DNA of 64,000 nucleotides. Origin: Luteimonas marina. Lineage in GTDB: Bacteria > Pseudomonadota > Gammaproteobacteria > Xanthomonadales > Xanthomonadaceae. The notes beneath the pieces were generated by a model, which was not told the DNA's origin, made no database searches, and worked only from the letters and a program-made list of their open reading frames with translations. A program made the translations under genes and the position numbers. Positions 28,061 through 36,927 of the stretch are shown here, in pieces; within the stretch, counting starts at the first letter, position 1; the number at the start of each line of letters is the position of its first letter. The stretch spans positions 62,001 to 126,000 of the forward strand of contig NZ_VOHK01000002.1 in NCBI RefSeq assembly GCF_007859325.1, read 5' to 3'.

Positions 28061-28139
28061 CCGTCATTCCGGCGCAAGCCGGAATCCATTTTGCTTCTTT
28101 CGCAAAAGACGCTGGATCCCGCTTTCGCGGGGATGACGG
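28061..28139. repeat. Inverted-repeat element, GTCATTCCGGCGCAAGCCGG family
   Basis: Left arm CCGTCATTCCGGCGCAAGCC then GGAATCCATTTTG; right arm CTGGATCCCGCTTTCGCGGG then GATGACGG. The two arms differ from each other (GGCGCAAGCC versus CGCGAAAGCGGG inverse) and come from two subtypes, so this is a hybrid member. It lies in the convergent gap 27814-28218, which holds no gene. Confidence 0.85.
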
Positions 28140-28218
28140 CAGCATTTTTTTCCGGCGAGTGGCCGGGGCAAGAGGCAAAGCGCCTGACCGGACCTGATGC
28201 GCAGGCCGGTCCACGCCA

Positions 28219-29097
28219 TCACGGCAGCAGGCGGACGACGCGGAATCCCAGGGTGTTGTTCTGCCGCTTGGGGTCGTCGCCGGAGTAGCGCAGCGCCGGG
28301 CGGACCGTTTCGGGCTTGTTGTACCAGCCGCCGCCGCGCACGACCCGGCGCACGCAGTCGCCGTCGAGCCAGGCGCTGCCGTCGGTCGGCGCACCTTCGT
28401 AGCTTGCGTTGTAGCAGTCCTCCACCCACTCCCAGGCGTTGCCGGCGGTGTCGTACAGGCCGAAGCCGTTGGGCTCGAAGCTGCCCGCGGGGGTGGTGGT
28501 GCGGGCGTGGCCGTCGTTGCAGTCGTGCAGCGGCCAGTCCGGGCGCACCTGCCTGAGCGCTTCGTCGCCGACGTTGCCGAACCCGCAGGCGAGGTTGGGG
28601 TCGTCTCCCCAGAACCAGGGCGTCGTGGTGCCGCCGCGCGCGGCGTACTCCCACTGCGCCTCGCTGGGAAGGCGGTAGCGTTGCCCAGTCCTGTGCGACA
28701 GCCAGCGGGTGTAGCCGACGGCCATGTCGAAGTTCACGTAGAGGACCGGACGGCGGCCGCGCCCCCAATCTTCGTCGGACACCGCCTCGCAGCCGCCGTC
28801 GGCCACGCAGGCGTCCCATTCGTTGTAGGTGATCTCGTATCTGCCGATGGCGAAGGGTTCGGCGAACCTCACCTCGTGCTGCGGCGCCTCGTTGGCCTCG
28901 TGGCCGGGTTCGGCGTCGGTCGAGCCCATCAGGAAGCTGCCGGCCGGCAGCACGACCATCTCCGGGCAGTCGGCGCAGTCCCGGTTGCCTTCGAGCGCGA
29001 ACGGGGAAGTGGCGTCCGCCGGCTCGGCGGCGCAGGCGCTGCCGGCGGCCAGCAGCAGGCAGGCGAGGAGCGATCGCCTGCACCAGGCGTTCGTCAT
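28219..29097 (-). CDS. Exported FGE/SUMF1-fold protein lacking catalytic cysteines
   Basis: A 292-residue protein starting MTNAWCRRSLLACLLLAAGSACA, a clean signal peptide; a longer start at 29148 is possible. The formylglycine-generating-enzyme fold is clear: MVVLPAGSFLMGS, YEITYNEWDACVADGGC, RLPSEAQWEYAARGGT, YDTAGNAWEWVEDCY and RRVVRGGGWYNKP. In true enzymes the last motif carries the active-site cysteine pair a few residues on; here it reads GGGWYNKPETVRPALRY with none. So sulfatase activation is unlikely and a structural, binding or PvdO-like role is more plausible. It lies about 130 bases downstream of the three-amidohydrolase operon on the same strand. Confidence 0.82.
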   Translation of the reverse strand: MTNAWCRRSLLACLLLAAGSACAAEPADATSPFALEGNRDCADCPEMVVLPAGSFLMGSTDAEPGHEANEAPQHEVRFAEPFAIGRYEITYNEWDACVADGGCEAVSDEDWGRGRRPVLYVNFDMAVGYTRWLSHRTGQRYRLPSEAQWEYAARGGTTTPWFWGDDPNLACGFGNVGDEALRQVRPDWPLHDCNDGHARTTTPAGSFEPNGFGLYDTAGNAWEWVEDCYNASYEGAPTDGSAWLDGDCVRRVVRGGGWYNKPETVRPALRYSGDDPKRQNNTLGFRVVRLLP

Positions 29098-29224
29098 GCC
29101 GGGCGTGCCGGGTGCGAGCGATGCGGGCGGGGCCGGGAGGGTCTTCATGGGCGCGTCGTGCCTCGATCGGGGTGCGGGTGGGACAAACCGGGCTGGCGTC
29201 CGCCGTCGCCGGAACCACCTTGCA

Positions 29225-32200
29225 TCACGGCGTCGCCTCCGCGGCGGGCGCGCCCGGATCGGGCGTGCCGGGGGGACGGTCGTCCCAGTACCACGGGCGC
29301 GGCAGCGGCCGCGGGGTCGGCCAGCGTTCGTGAAGGGTGTCGCCGTCGTAGAGGCGGCCGTTCTTCATCACCTGCACGATCGACAGGGCGTTGCCGAGGT
29401 CGCTGCGCGGATCCCTGGCCAGCACCACCAGGTCGGCGAACTTGCCGGCCTCCAGGCTGCCCAATTCCGCTTCGCGGCCGATGGTCGCGGCGCCGCCGAG
29501 GGTCGCGGCGTGCAGCACTTCGGCGTTGCCCATGCCGCCCATCGCATGCGCCTGCATTTCCCAGTGCAGGCCGATGCCGGGCATCTCGCCGTGCGAGCCC
29601 ATGCCGGCGAGGCCGCCGGCGCGGACCACGTCGGCGACGCCGGCGGCGACGCGCGGGAACAGGTATTCGTCCGGCTCGCGCCAGGTCCGCGTGCGCGTCT
29701 TCATGTCGACGATGAACCCGGGCGCGAAGCGGTGCAGCTTCGCGTCGTGGGCGAGGCCGCCGCGCGAGATGAAGTCGTCCTGCCCCTCCGGCCCGCCGTT
29801 GCCGATCATCAGCGTCGCCGAGTACGCGGTGCCGGCGTCGGCGAACAGGCGCACCACGTCGCGCTGCAGCGGCACCGCGACCAGCGCGTGTTCGTTGCCG
29901 GCATAGCCGTCGAGCGCGTGGCCCAGGCCCAGCTTCATCGACAGCGCGCCCTCGGCGGTCGGCATCAGCCCGGCGTCGCGCGCCGCCATCGCCAGCCACT
30001 GGCGCACGCGGCGGTTGCCGGTGCGGTACATCTTGATGTTGCCCAGGCGATAGTGCTCGCGGTAGCGCCGCAGCACGTCGCGGACCTGCGCGTAGGAACT
30101 GAACTCGTTGAACGAGAAGATCGCCGGGCCGGTGGAGAAGATGCGCGCGCCAGGCATCCGTCCGGCTTCGACCAGGTCCTGGTAGGCCAGGGTGTCGATG
30201 CTCAGCGTGGACGGGTCGAACACCGTGGTCACGCCGTAGGCCAGGTTGGCCAGCGGTCCCCAGCTTTCGAGGTCGAGCACGTCGCGGCGGATGTCGGCGA
30301 GGTGGGTGTGGGTGTCGATCAGGCCGGGGATGAGGTAGCGGCCGGACACGTCGACGATGGTGGCGCCGTCGGGCACGTCGAGCGTGCCGCGCTTGCCGAT
30401 GGCGGCGATGCGGTCGTCGACCACCAGCAGGTCGGCGTCGGCGATGGCCTCGTCGCCGCGCATCGTCAGCGCCGTCGCGCCGCGCAGCAGCAGCGCGCCG
30501 CGCGGGGTGTCGCGCGGCACTTCGACCACGGCGGCGAACGCCTGCACGCCGTCGCGGCCGTCGACCGGCGCGTCCACCGCCATCGAGGGCGCGTCGGCCG
30601 GGTGCGTGCGCACGCCGTCGAGCGGGCGCCGGTACCAGGTCGAGCCGACCGCCCAGTGCAGGCTGCGGCCGTCGTCGCTCCAGCCGAAGAAATCGGCGCC
30701 GACCGTGGTCAGCTTCGCGTGCGCCACGCCCGGCGCGGCGAGGTCGAGCGTGCCGCCGGGGTCTTCCGGCATCGCCAGCAGGTGCAGCTGCTGCGCGATC
30801 TGCGCCAGCGCCCAGCGCCCGTCGGGGCTGATGCGCAGGTCGTCGACCGGGGCGCGACCCGCGGCGAAGTACCAGCCCGGGCCGGTGACCTGGAGCACCG
30901 TGTCGCGCCCGCTGCCGTCGAGCGCGACGCGTTCGACGCCGTCGCCGGAGAGCACGTGCACGTGCGCGGCGTCGCCGGCGAAGTGCGGGCGGCCGCCCAG
31001 GCGCCCGCGGGCGATCACCCGCGCGTCACTGCCGTCGCGCCCGAACACCACCAGCTCGCCGTCGCGCAGCGCGCCGTACTCCATGTAGCTGTGCATGCGC
31101 ACGCTGTTGCTGGAGCGGATCGCGACGATGCGCGTGCCGTCGGGGGTGAACACCGGGCGCGTGTGGAAGGCGGGCGTCGCGCTGACCCGCTGCGGCCTGG
31201 CATCGGGCGCATCGAGCGCGATGCGCCAGACGTGGCCGGCGTCCTTCGCGGTCCAGTCGATGTAGGCCAGTTCGCGGCCGTCGGGCGACCACGCGGGATG
31301 GAAGGCCGGGCGCGGGCCGGTGTCGATCCGGCGCAGCGCGCCGCTGCCGTCCAGCGTCATCACGTACAGCGCGCCCAGCGCGGAGAACGCGAGCCGGCGG
31401 CCGTCGGGCGATGGCTCGGGGGTCTGGATCAGGCGCGCGCGGACCGGGCCGGTCTCGTGCCGGATCGACTGCCGGGTCGACGCGCCCAGCTCGATGTCGA
31501 CGCGGGCGTGGAACGGGATCGCCTGGCGCGCACCGTCGGCCAGGGCGATGCGCTGCAGGCCGCCGTCGACGTTGGCGACCAGGGCGCTGCCGTCGGGCGT
31601 GAACGCGTGCCGCGGCAGCAGGTCGCGCCAGTGCGAGGCGCCCAGTTCGTCCTGCTGCACCGGGAACGCGAGCCAGCGGTCGTCGCGGGTGCGCAGGTCG
31701 AGCACGCGCAGGCCGGTGCGCGACTGGTGGCGGGCGCCGTAGACCAGCCAGCGCCCGTCGGGCGAGATCGCCGGACGCATCGCCGTGCCCAGCACCAGGT
31801 CCGGCCGCGGACTGCGCGGCGCCGAGACCAGCGTTTCCTCGCTGCCGTCGTGCAGGTCGCGGCGGCGGATCGTCCACTCCGGCGTGTGCCCGGTCTCGCG
31901 CGGGCCGACGTGCGCGGCGTAGTACACGAAACGGCCGTCGGCCGACGGCGCCGCGCCCAGCGCCGAGCGCCAGGTCGCGGACGGCTGGTCGTCGCGCTCG
32001 CGGATCGGCAGCAGCAGTTCGCCGCTGCCGCTCGCGGCGTCGAAGCGCCACAGCTCCCAGGCCTCGAACTCGGGCCGGTAGCGCGACACGAACAGCGCGC
32101 GGCCGTCGGCGCTCCACGCCGGGGAGGCGAAGATCGGATTGCCGTCGAGCAGGGTGAGCTGGCGCGGCGTGCGGCCGTCGGCATCGACCAGCCACAGGTT

Positions 32201-32605
32201 CTCGGCGCCGGAGCGGTCGCTGAGGAAGGCGATGCGGCGGCCGTCGGGCGAGAACACCGGCTGCGAATCGAAGGCCATGCCGCGGGTGATCGCGCGCGCC
32301 GTGCCGCCCGCGGCCGGCATCGTGTACAGGTCGCCGAGCAGTTCGAACACGATGCGGCGGCCGTCCGGCGACACGTCCGGCGACAGCCAGGTGCCGCGGT
32401 CGGTGTCGAAGGCGATCCGGCGCGCGGGCGTCATCGGCAGCGTCTGCCCCGGCGCGCCGGGCGCGTCCGCCTGCTCGAAGGCGGGGCCCTGCGACAGCCA
32501 CGGCGGCAGCCCGCCATGGCCGTGCCCCTCGTGCGCCCACGACGACAGCGGCAGCAGCGCGAGCGCGACCGCCAGCGCGGGCAGGCGCGGCCGTCTGCGC
32601 GTCAC
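29225..32605 (-). CDS. Exported TolB-like propeller fused to amidohydrolase
   Basis: A 1126-residue protein. The start is taken as GTG at 32603-32605, which overlaps the upstream gene's TGA by 4 bases and opens into a signal peptide (LPALAVALALLPLSSWA), followed by a His-rich HEGHGHGG. Residues about 60-680 carry repeated SPDGRRI-type strands of a TolB/WD40-like propeller. The C-terminal part is an amidohydrolase with metal motif GLIDTHTHLAD near residue 765 and a late GSHGEMPG segment. Relatives are periplasmic peptidase-like or imidazolonepropionase-like hydrolases. It is the third amidohydrolase in a row in this operon. Confidence 0.85.
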   Translation of the reverse strand: MTRRRPRLPALAVALALLPLSSWAHEGHGHGGLPPWLSQGPAFEQADAPGAPGQTLPMTPARRIAFDTDRGTWLSPDVSPDGRRIVFELLGDLYTMPAAGGTARAITRGMAFDSQPVFSPDGRRIAFLSDRSGAENLWLVDADGRTPRQLTLLDGNPIFASPAWSADGRALFVSRYRPEFEAWELWRFDAASGSGELLLPIRERDDQPSATWRSALGAAPSADGRFVYYAAHVGPRETGHTPEWTIRRRDLHDGSEETLVSAPRSPRPDLVLGTAMRPAISPDGRWLVYGARHQSRTGLRVLDLRTRDDRWLAFPVQQDELGASHWRDLLPRHAFTPDGSALVANVDGGLQRIALADGARQAIPFHARVDIELGASTRQSIRHETGPVRARLIQTPEPSPDGRRLAFSALGALYVMTLDGSGALRRIDTGPRPAFHPAWSPDGRELAYIDWTAKDAGHVWRIALDAPDARPQRVSATPAFHTRPVFTPDGTRIVAIRSSNSVRMHSYMEYGALRDGELVVFGRDGSDARVIARGRLGGRPHFAGDAAHVHVLSGDGVERVALDGSGRDTVLQVTGPGWYFAAGRAPVDDLRISPDGRWALAQIAQQLHLLAMPEDPGGTLDLAAPGVAHAKLTTVGADFFGWSDDGRSLHWAVGSTWYRRPLDGVRTHPADAPSMAVDAPVDGRDGVQAFAAVVEVPRDTPRGALLLRGATALTMRGDEAIADADLLVVDDRIAAIGKRGTLDVPDGATIVDVSGRYLIPGLIDTHTHLADIRRDVLDLESWGPLANLAYGVTTVFDPSTLSIDTLAYQDLVEAGRMPGARIFSTGPAIFSFNEFSSYAQVRDVLRRYREHYRLGNIKMYRTGNRRVRQWLAMAARDAGLMPTAEGALSMKLGLGHALDGYAGNEHALVAVPLQRDVVRLFADAGTAYSATLMIGNGGPEGQDDFISRGGLAHDAKLHRFAPGFIVDMKTRTRTWREPDEYLFPRVAAGVADVVRAGGLAGMGSHGEMPGIGLHWEMQAHAMGGMGNAEVLHAATLGGAATIGREAELGSLEAGKFADLVVLARDPRSDLGNALSIVQVMKNGRLYDGDTLHERWPTPRPLPRPWYWDDRPPGTPDPGAPAAEATP

Positions 32606-33834
32606 GGCGCGCGCGCCCGCGCGGGGAGGTAGCGATCGCGCAGCAGCGTCTGCCGCGTGCGCAGTGGAACGGCGTCGCCGGCCATAAACACCGCGACCGG
32701 CGCCGACGCCGGCTCCAGCGGATCGCCGTCCCACAGCACCAGGTCGGCGTCGGCGCCGGGGGCGAGCGTGCCGATGCGCGCGTCCAGGCCCCAGATGCGC
32801 GCCGGCGCTTGGGTGATCGCGGCCAGCGCGGCGGCGTCGGGCAGGCCGTGCGCGGCGGCGATGCCGGCCGCCAGGCGCAGCGACGGCCCCGCGTTCCAGC
32901 TGGTGTAGATGCCCTGCGCGGAGGCGGTGAAGGCGATGTCCACCCCGGCCCGGTGCAGCAGCGCGGCGTTGTCGTGGCGCGCGCCGAGCCGGTCGTAGGT
33001 CGCGGGCAGCGCGTCCAGCGGATCGAGCACGACGGCAATGCCCGCGGCGGCGAGTTCGGGCGCCAGGCGCCAGGCCTCGGCCCCGCCCACGACCACCACG
33101 CGCAGCCGGTGCGTGCGCGCCAGCGCGATGGCCTCGCGGATGTCGGCCTCGCGGTCGGCGACGATCGCCAGCGGCGTGCGCCGCATCGCCACTTCGTGGC
33201 GGGCGAGGTCGTCGGCATCGACGCGGGCGGGGTCGTCGGCGTGCGCCGGCGGCGTGCGCGCGCGCCCGAGTTCGCCATGCAGCCGCTGCCACGCCGCGGC
33301 GTGCGAGTGCGCGCGCGAGGCGTCGGTGCCGATGTAGGCGAACTGCACCACGTCGCCGCTGCGCTCGACGATGTCGCCGCCGCTGCGCAGGTGGAGCAGC
33401 GTCGCGCGGCCGGCGAAAACATTGTCGGACGCCGCCGCCGGCGCGACCAGGGCGCGGCTGACGCCGTCCGCGCGCGCCTGTTCGACCGACTGCGCGTTGG
33501 CGTCGATCGCATGGTGCGTGGTGTAGCCCGCGCGCGACCCGCCCGAGGCGACGGCTTCCTGGCCATCGCCGACCTCGGACAGGCCGATGCGGGTGGCGGC
33601 GTGGAACAGGCCCGGGGTCAGGTCGCGGCCGCCGGCGTCGACGATGCGCGCGCCCGGCGGCGGTGCGCCGCCGGCCTCGATCGAGACGATGCGGCCGGCG
33701 CGCAGCACCACGGTGGCGTCCTCGACTACTGGCGCTGACACCGGATGCGCGCGTGCGTGCACGATCGCGACGCTGTCCGCGGCCCGCGCGGCGGGCAGCA
33801 GCAGGCAGGCCAGCACGAGCAGCAGCCCGCGCAT
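32602..33834 (-). CDS. Exported amidohydrolase-like protein with degenerate metal site
   Basis: A 410-residue protein with signal peptide (MRGLLLVLACLLLPAARAAD). The fold and C-terminal motif GTLAPGADADLVLWDGDPLEP are those of imidazolonepropionase-like amidohydrolases. The expected metal HxH after PGL is replaced: PGLFHAATRIG aligns with PGLIDVHTHLG of its neighbour, giving A80 and R82 in place of both His. It is therefore probably non-catalytic and may pair with the active enzyme encoded just upstream. Starts and stops overlap by 1 base upstream and 4 bases downstream, so stoichiometric coupling is likely. Confidence 0.82.
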   Translation of the reverse strand: MRGLLLVLACLLLPAARAADSVAIVHARAHPVSAPVVEDATVVLRAGRIVSIEAGGAPPPGARIVDAGGRDLTPGLFHAATRIGLSEVGDGQEAVASGGSRAGYTTHHAIDANAQSVEQARADGVSRALVAPAAASDNVFAGRATLLHLRSGGDIVERSGDVVQFAYIGTDASRAHSHAAAWQRLHGELGRARTPPAHADDPARVDADDLARHEVAMRRTPLAIVADREADIREAIALARTHRLRVVVVGGAEAWRLAPELAAAGIAVVLDPLDALPATYDRLGARHDNAALLHRAGVDIAFTASAQGIYTSWNAGPSLRLAAGIAAAHGLPDAAALAAITQAPARIWGLDARIGTLAPGADADLVLWDGDPLEPASAPVAVFMAGDAVPLRTRQTLLRDRYLPARARAP

Positions 33835-35189
33835 CACCGCCCCTGCCCCATCACCGCGCGGCCAAGCTCGAAGTCCGCCAGCGGGCGCGCGCCGTCCTCG
33901 ACCTGGACCACGCCGTCGATCATCACCAGCCGCGGCCGGCTGCGCACGCTGAGCGGATCGCCGCTCCACAGCACCAGGTCGGCGCCGTAGCCGCGGGCGA
34001 TGCGGCCGATGCGGTCGCCCAGGCCCAGCGCCTGCGCGGCGTTGGAGGTGATCCAGCGGATGGCGCGCTCGGGCGGGATGTCGAGCCCGGCGCGGCGCCC
34101 GGCGGCGGCGGCCTTGGCCGCTTCGAGGTTGAGCAGGTTGCCCAGCACCGGGATGTCCGAATGCAGGATCGCGCAGCCACCGGCGGCATCGACGAAGGCC
34201 GCGTTCTCGCGGATGCCGTCCTCGGCCTCGCGCTTGAACCCCCACCAGTCGGACCAGACCGCGGCGCAGGTGCCGTGTTCGCGCAGCAGGCCGGCGATCT
34301 TGTAGGCCTCGGTGGCGTGGTGGACCGCGGCGATCGGCAGGCCGAACTCGTCGGCGACCGCGAGCACGGTGGCGATGTCGTCGGCACGGTAGCAGTGCAC
34401 GTGCACCGGCAGCTCGCCGCGCAGCGCCAGCGCCAGCGTGTCCTGGGCGAGGTCGGGCGCCGGATCGCGGCCGCCGGCGCGCATCCGCGCCCGCGCCTTG
34501 GCCAGCGTCGCGCGCAGCTCGCCGATCACGCCCATGCGGCTGTCGGGGAAGCCGGGACGGCCGTTCCCAGACAGCGACGGATTGCTGCCGCAGGCGAGCT
34601 TGAGGCCCTGCGGCGCGCCGGGGAACTTCATGTCCGCCACGGTCGCCGCCGGCACCGGCTTGAGCACCACGCCGCGACCGGCGATCACCGACGACGAGCC
34701 CGGCAGCACCTGCAGGGTGGTCACGCCGGCGGCGAGCGCATGCAGGAAGGCCGGATCGCCGGCGCGCACGGCATACTCGATCCAGACGTCCGGCGTCTGC
34801 GAGCGGCTGGTCTCGGTGACGTCGGCGAAGGCGTGACTGCCGTGTTCGTAGGGCTGCGGGAAGGTACCCAGGTGGGTGTGCACGTCGATCAGTCCCGGCG
34901 TCAGCCAGGCGCCGCCGGCCTCGACCACGCGCACGCCGGGCCGGCGCGGCAGGTCGCGGCCGATGGCGGTGATCCGGCCGTTCTCGACCAGCACGTCGTG
35001 GCCGTTCAGGCGCGCGCCGATGCCGTCGAGCACGGTGGCGCCGGCGAACAGCGTCGGCGGCGCGGCGGCGGGGACGTAGCGGCTGGCGTAGGGATCCGCG
35101 TCGGCGGCAGGCGCCGCCGGCGATGCGGCGAGCAGGCACGCGGCGAGCAGCGCCGGGGACAGGAACGCCGGGACGCGCATGCGGATCAT
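33834..35189 (-). CDS. Exported amidohydrolase (imidazolonepropionase-like)
   Basis: A 451-residue protein, MIRMRVPAFLSPALLAACLLAAS, with signal peptide. The metal-binding HxH is intact (H104, H106 in GLIDVHTHLG). Later candidate ligands are VHVHCY, AVHHATEAYK and the Asp of ILHSDIP. The C-terminal GYGADLVLWSGDPLS is typical of the family. Related exported enzymes hydrolyse dipeptides or cyclic amides, and the exact substrate is not evident. It begins 4 bases after the PaiB-like gene and overlaps the next gene by 1 base. Confidence 0.87.
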   Translation of the reverse strand: MIRMRVPAFLSPALLAACLLAASPAAPAADADPYASRYVPAAAPPTLFAGATVLDGIGARLNGHDVLVENGRITAIGRDLPRRPGVRVVEAGGAWLTPGLIDVHTHLGTFPQPYEHGSHAFADVTETSRSQTPDVWIEYAVRAGDPAFLHALAAGVTTLQVLPGSSSVIAGRGVVLKPVPAATVADMKFPGAPQGLKLACGSNPSLSGNGRPGFPDSRMGVIGELRATLAKARARMRAGGRDPAPDLAQDTLALALRGELPVHVHCYRADDIATVLAVADEFGLPIAAVHHATEAYKIAGLLREHGTCAAVWSDWWGFKREAEDGIRENAAFVDAAGGCAILHSDIPVLGNLLNLEAAKAAAAGRRAGLDIPPERAIRWITSNAAQALGLGDRIGRIARGYGADLVLWSGDPLSVRSRPRLVMIDGVVQVEDGARPLADFELGRAVMGQGR

Positions 35190-35193
35190 GCGC

Positions 35194-35787
35194 TCAGTCT
35201 TCGCGCATCCGGCGCATCCAGTCCACCAGCGCCCGGTCCTGGTGCCCGGCGAGGATCTCGGCGAACACCTGCGGCGTTTCGTCCTGGCCGAGCTTGAAGC
35301 TCGCGTGCGCGTGTTCGACGTGGGCGCGGAACGCGATGATGTGTTCGCGCAGCTGCGCATAGCGCGCGCCCATGCGTGCGGTCGTCCACGGCTCGGCCTG
35401 GCCGGCCTCGAGGTGCGCCGCCAGCCGCGCCAGCGCCGCGTCGGTCTCGTCGGGCACGAACTCCACGCGCACGTCGAAGCGCGCCACCGCGTAGTTCCAG
35501 GTCGGGCCCCAGTCCGGCTTCGACACCAGCCGCGGCGCGACGTAGGCCTGCGGTCCCTGGAACAGCAGCAGCGCGCGCGGCGCGGCCTGCAGCGCCGCGC
35601 ACAGCGGGTTGCGGCGCGCGATGTGCCCGAACAGCGACACGATCGCGCCGTCGCCATCGCATTCGGCCAGCAGCGGCAGCGGCGTGGCCGGCGCGTTGCC
35701 CTCGCGCGCGACCACCCAGGCCAGCGGGAAGGCCTCGACCAGCGCCAGGACGTCGGCCGGGCTGCGCGGATCGAACGGCGCGCTCAT
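35194..35787 (-). CDS. PaiB-like FMN-binding protein
   Basis: A 197-residue protein of the FMN-binding negative transcriptional regulator (PaiB) family. It has a split-barrel flavin fold: FPLAWVVAREGNAPATPLPLL, GHIARRNPL, LLLFQGPQAYVAPRLV and TWNYAVARFDVRVEF. Despite the family name, direct DNA binding is not established for most members, and here it is embedded in a catabolic operon. The start overlaps the stop of the hydrolase gene by 4 bases, and its stop is 4 bases before the next gene. Confidence 0.85.
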   Translation of the reverse strand: MSAPFDPRSPADVLALVEAFPLAWVVAREGNAPATPLPLLAECDGDGAIVSLFGHIARRNPLCAALQAAPRALLLFQGPQAYVAPRLVSKPDWGPTWNYAVARFDVRVEFVPDETDAALARLAAHLEAGQAEPWTTARMGARYAQLREHIIAFRAHVEHAHASFKLGQDETPQVFAEILAGHQDRALVDWMRRMRED

Positions 35788-36758
35788 GGCGTCGACAGCG
35801 CCTGCCGCAGCCAGTCCGAGGCTTCGTCGAGCGCGCGGTCGGCGAGGTCGGAGATCGACATCGCCTCGAGGAAGCTGTGGGTCGCGCCGGCGTAGGTGCG
35901 CGCCTGCACGGGCACGCCGGCCTCGTGCAGCGCCGCGGCCATCTCGCGGTTGCCGTCGACGAGGATGTCGCATTCGGCGATCGCCAGGAACGCCGGCGGC
36001 AGTCCGCGCAGGTCGGCCAGCAGCGGCATCGCCAGCGGATCGTCGCGGTCGCCGTCGTCGCGCAGGTAGTTGTCCCAGAAGCGGTGCATCTCGTCGGCTT
36101 CGAGCATGTAGGCCGGGCCATCGTAGCGCGCCCACGACGGCGAGGTGCGGTCGCTGTAGGCGCCGTAGTTGAGCAGCATCGCCGCGACCGGCGCGCGGCC
36201 GAGATCGCGCAGCCGCAGCTGGCTGGCGACGGCGAGGTTGGCGCCGGCCGAATCGCCGCCGACCGCGAGCCGCGACGCGTCGATGCCGTGCGCGGCACCG
36301 TGTGCGCGCAGCCAGTCGATCACCTCGACCGTTTCCTCCAGCGCCTGCGGGAACCTGGCCTCGGGCGACAGGCTGTAGTCGACCGCGACCACGGCCACGC
36401 CCGCGCGCGCCGCGTACTCGCGCATCAGCCGGTCGTGGGTGTCGATGCTGAACAGTGTCCAGCCGCCGCCGTGCAGGTAGACCAGCGCCGGCAGCATCGC
36501 CTGCGCCGACGGGCGCAGGATGCGCACCCGCGTGTGCAGCGCGCCCACGCGCAGCTCCTCGCGTGCGGCCATCTCCGGTCCGCCGGCGACCCACTGCGCG
36601 CGCACGGCCTCGGCGATGCGCCGCGCCTCGGGCAGGGAGGCCGATGCCATCTGCGGATAGGCGGCATAGCCGGTGCTCATCCGCTGCAGGAACAGGCGGA
36701 CCTGCGGGTCGACGTCGTCCTGCCCGGCGGCGCGGGGTTGCCCGCTCGCGTTGTCCAT
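35784..36758 (-). CDS. Alpha/beta hydrolase, HSL-type esterase
   Basis: A 324-residue cytoplasmic hydrolase of the hormone-sensitive-lipase family. The oxyanion motif HGGGW is at residues 96-100, the nucleophile S170 is in GDSAG, the acid probably lies in AECDILVDGN and His in GATHSF. It hydrolyses short acyl esters or related amides. It is the first gene of the tight minus-strand operon running to about 28.2 kb, and it is divergent from the AraC regulator gene, which may control it. Confidence 0.9.
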   Translation of the reverse strand: MDNASGQPRAAGQDDVDPQVRLFLQRMSTGYAAYPQMASASLPEARRIAEAVRAQWVAGGPEMAAREELRVGALHTRVRILRPSAQAMLPALVYLHGGGWTLFSIDTHDRLMREYAARAGVAVVAVDYSLSPEARFPQALEETVEVIDWLRAHGAAHGIDASRLAVGGDSAGANLAVASQLRLRDLGRAPVAAMLLNYGAYSDRTSPSWARYDGPAYMLEADEMHRFWDNYLRDDGDRDDPLAMPLLADLRGLPPAFLAIAECDILVDGNREMAAALHEAGVPVQARTYAGATHSFLEAMSISDLADRALDEASDWLRQALSTP

Positions 36759-36927
36759 GGTTCCTCCCGCTTGGAGCGGTCACGTTAGCGTCGGCGGCGG
36801 CGGCGCGGCTGGCCGGGACAGGCCGAAGACTCTCGCGGTCGGGCCATGCGCGCGCATCCGCGCGCGGCGCAGTTGCGCGTGCGCCGCGATTGCGGTGTGA
36901 TCGGGGTTGCACCGACGACGACAGGCG

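Noticed and set aside
35194-35787. PaiB-like protein as the operon's DNA-binding repressor
   Set aside because: The family name suggests regulation, but the sequence shows only a flavin split-barrel and no DNA-binding motif; the divergent AraC protein is the better candidate.
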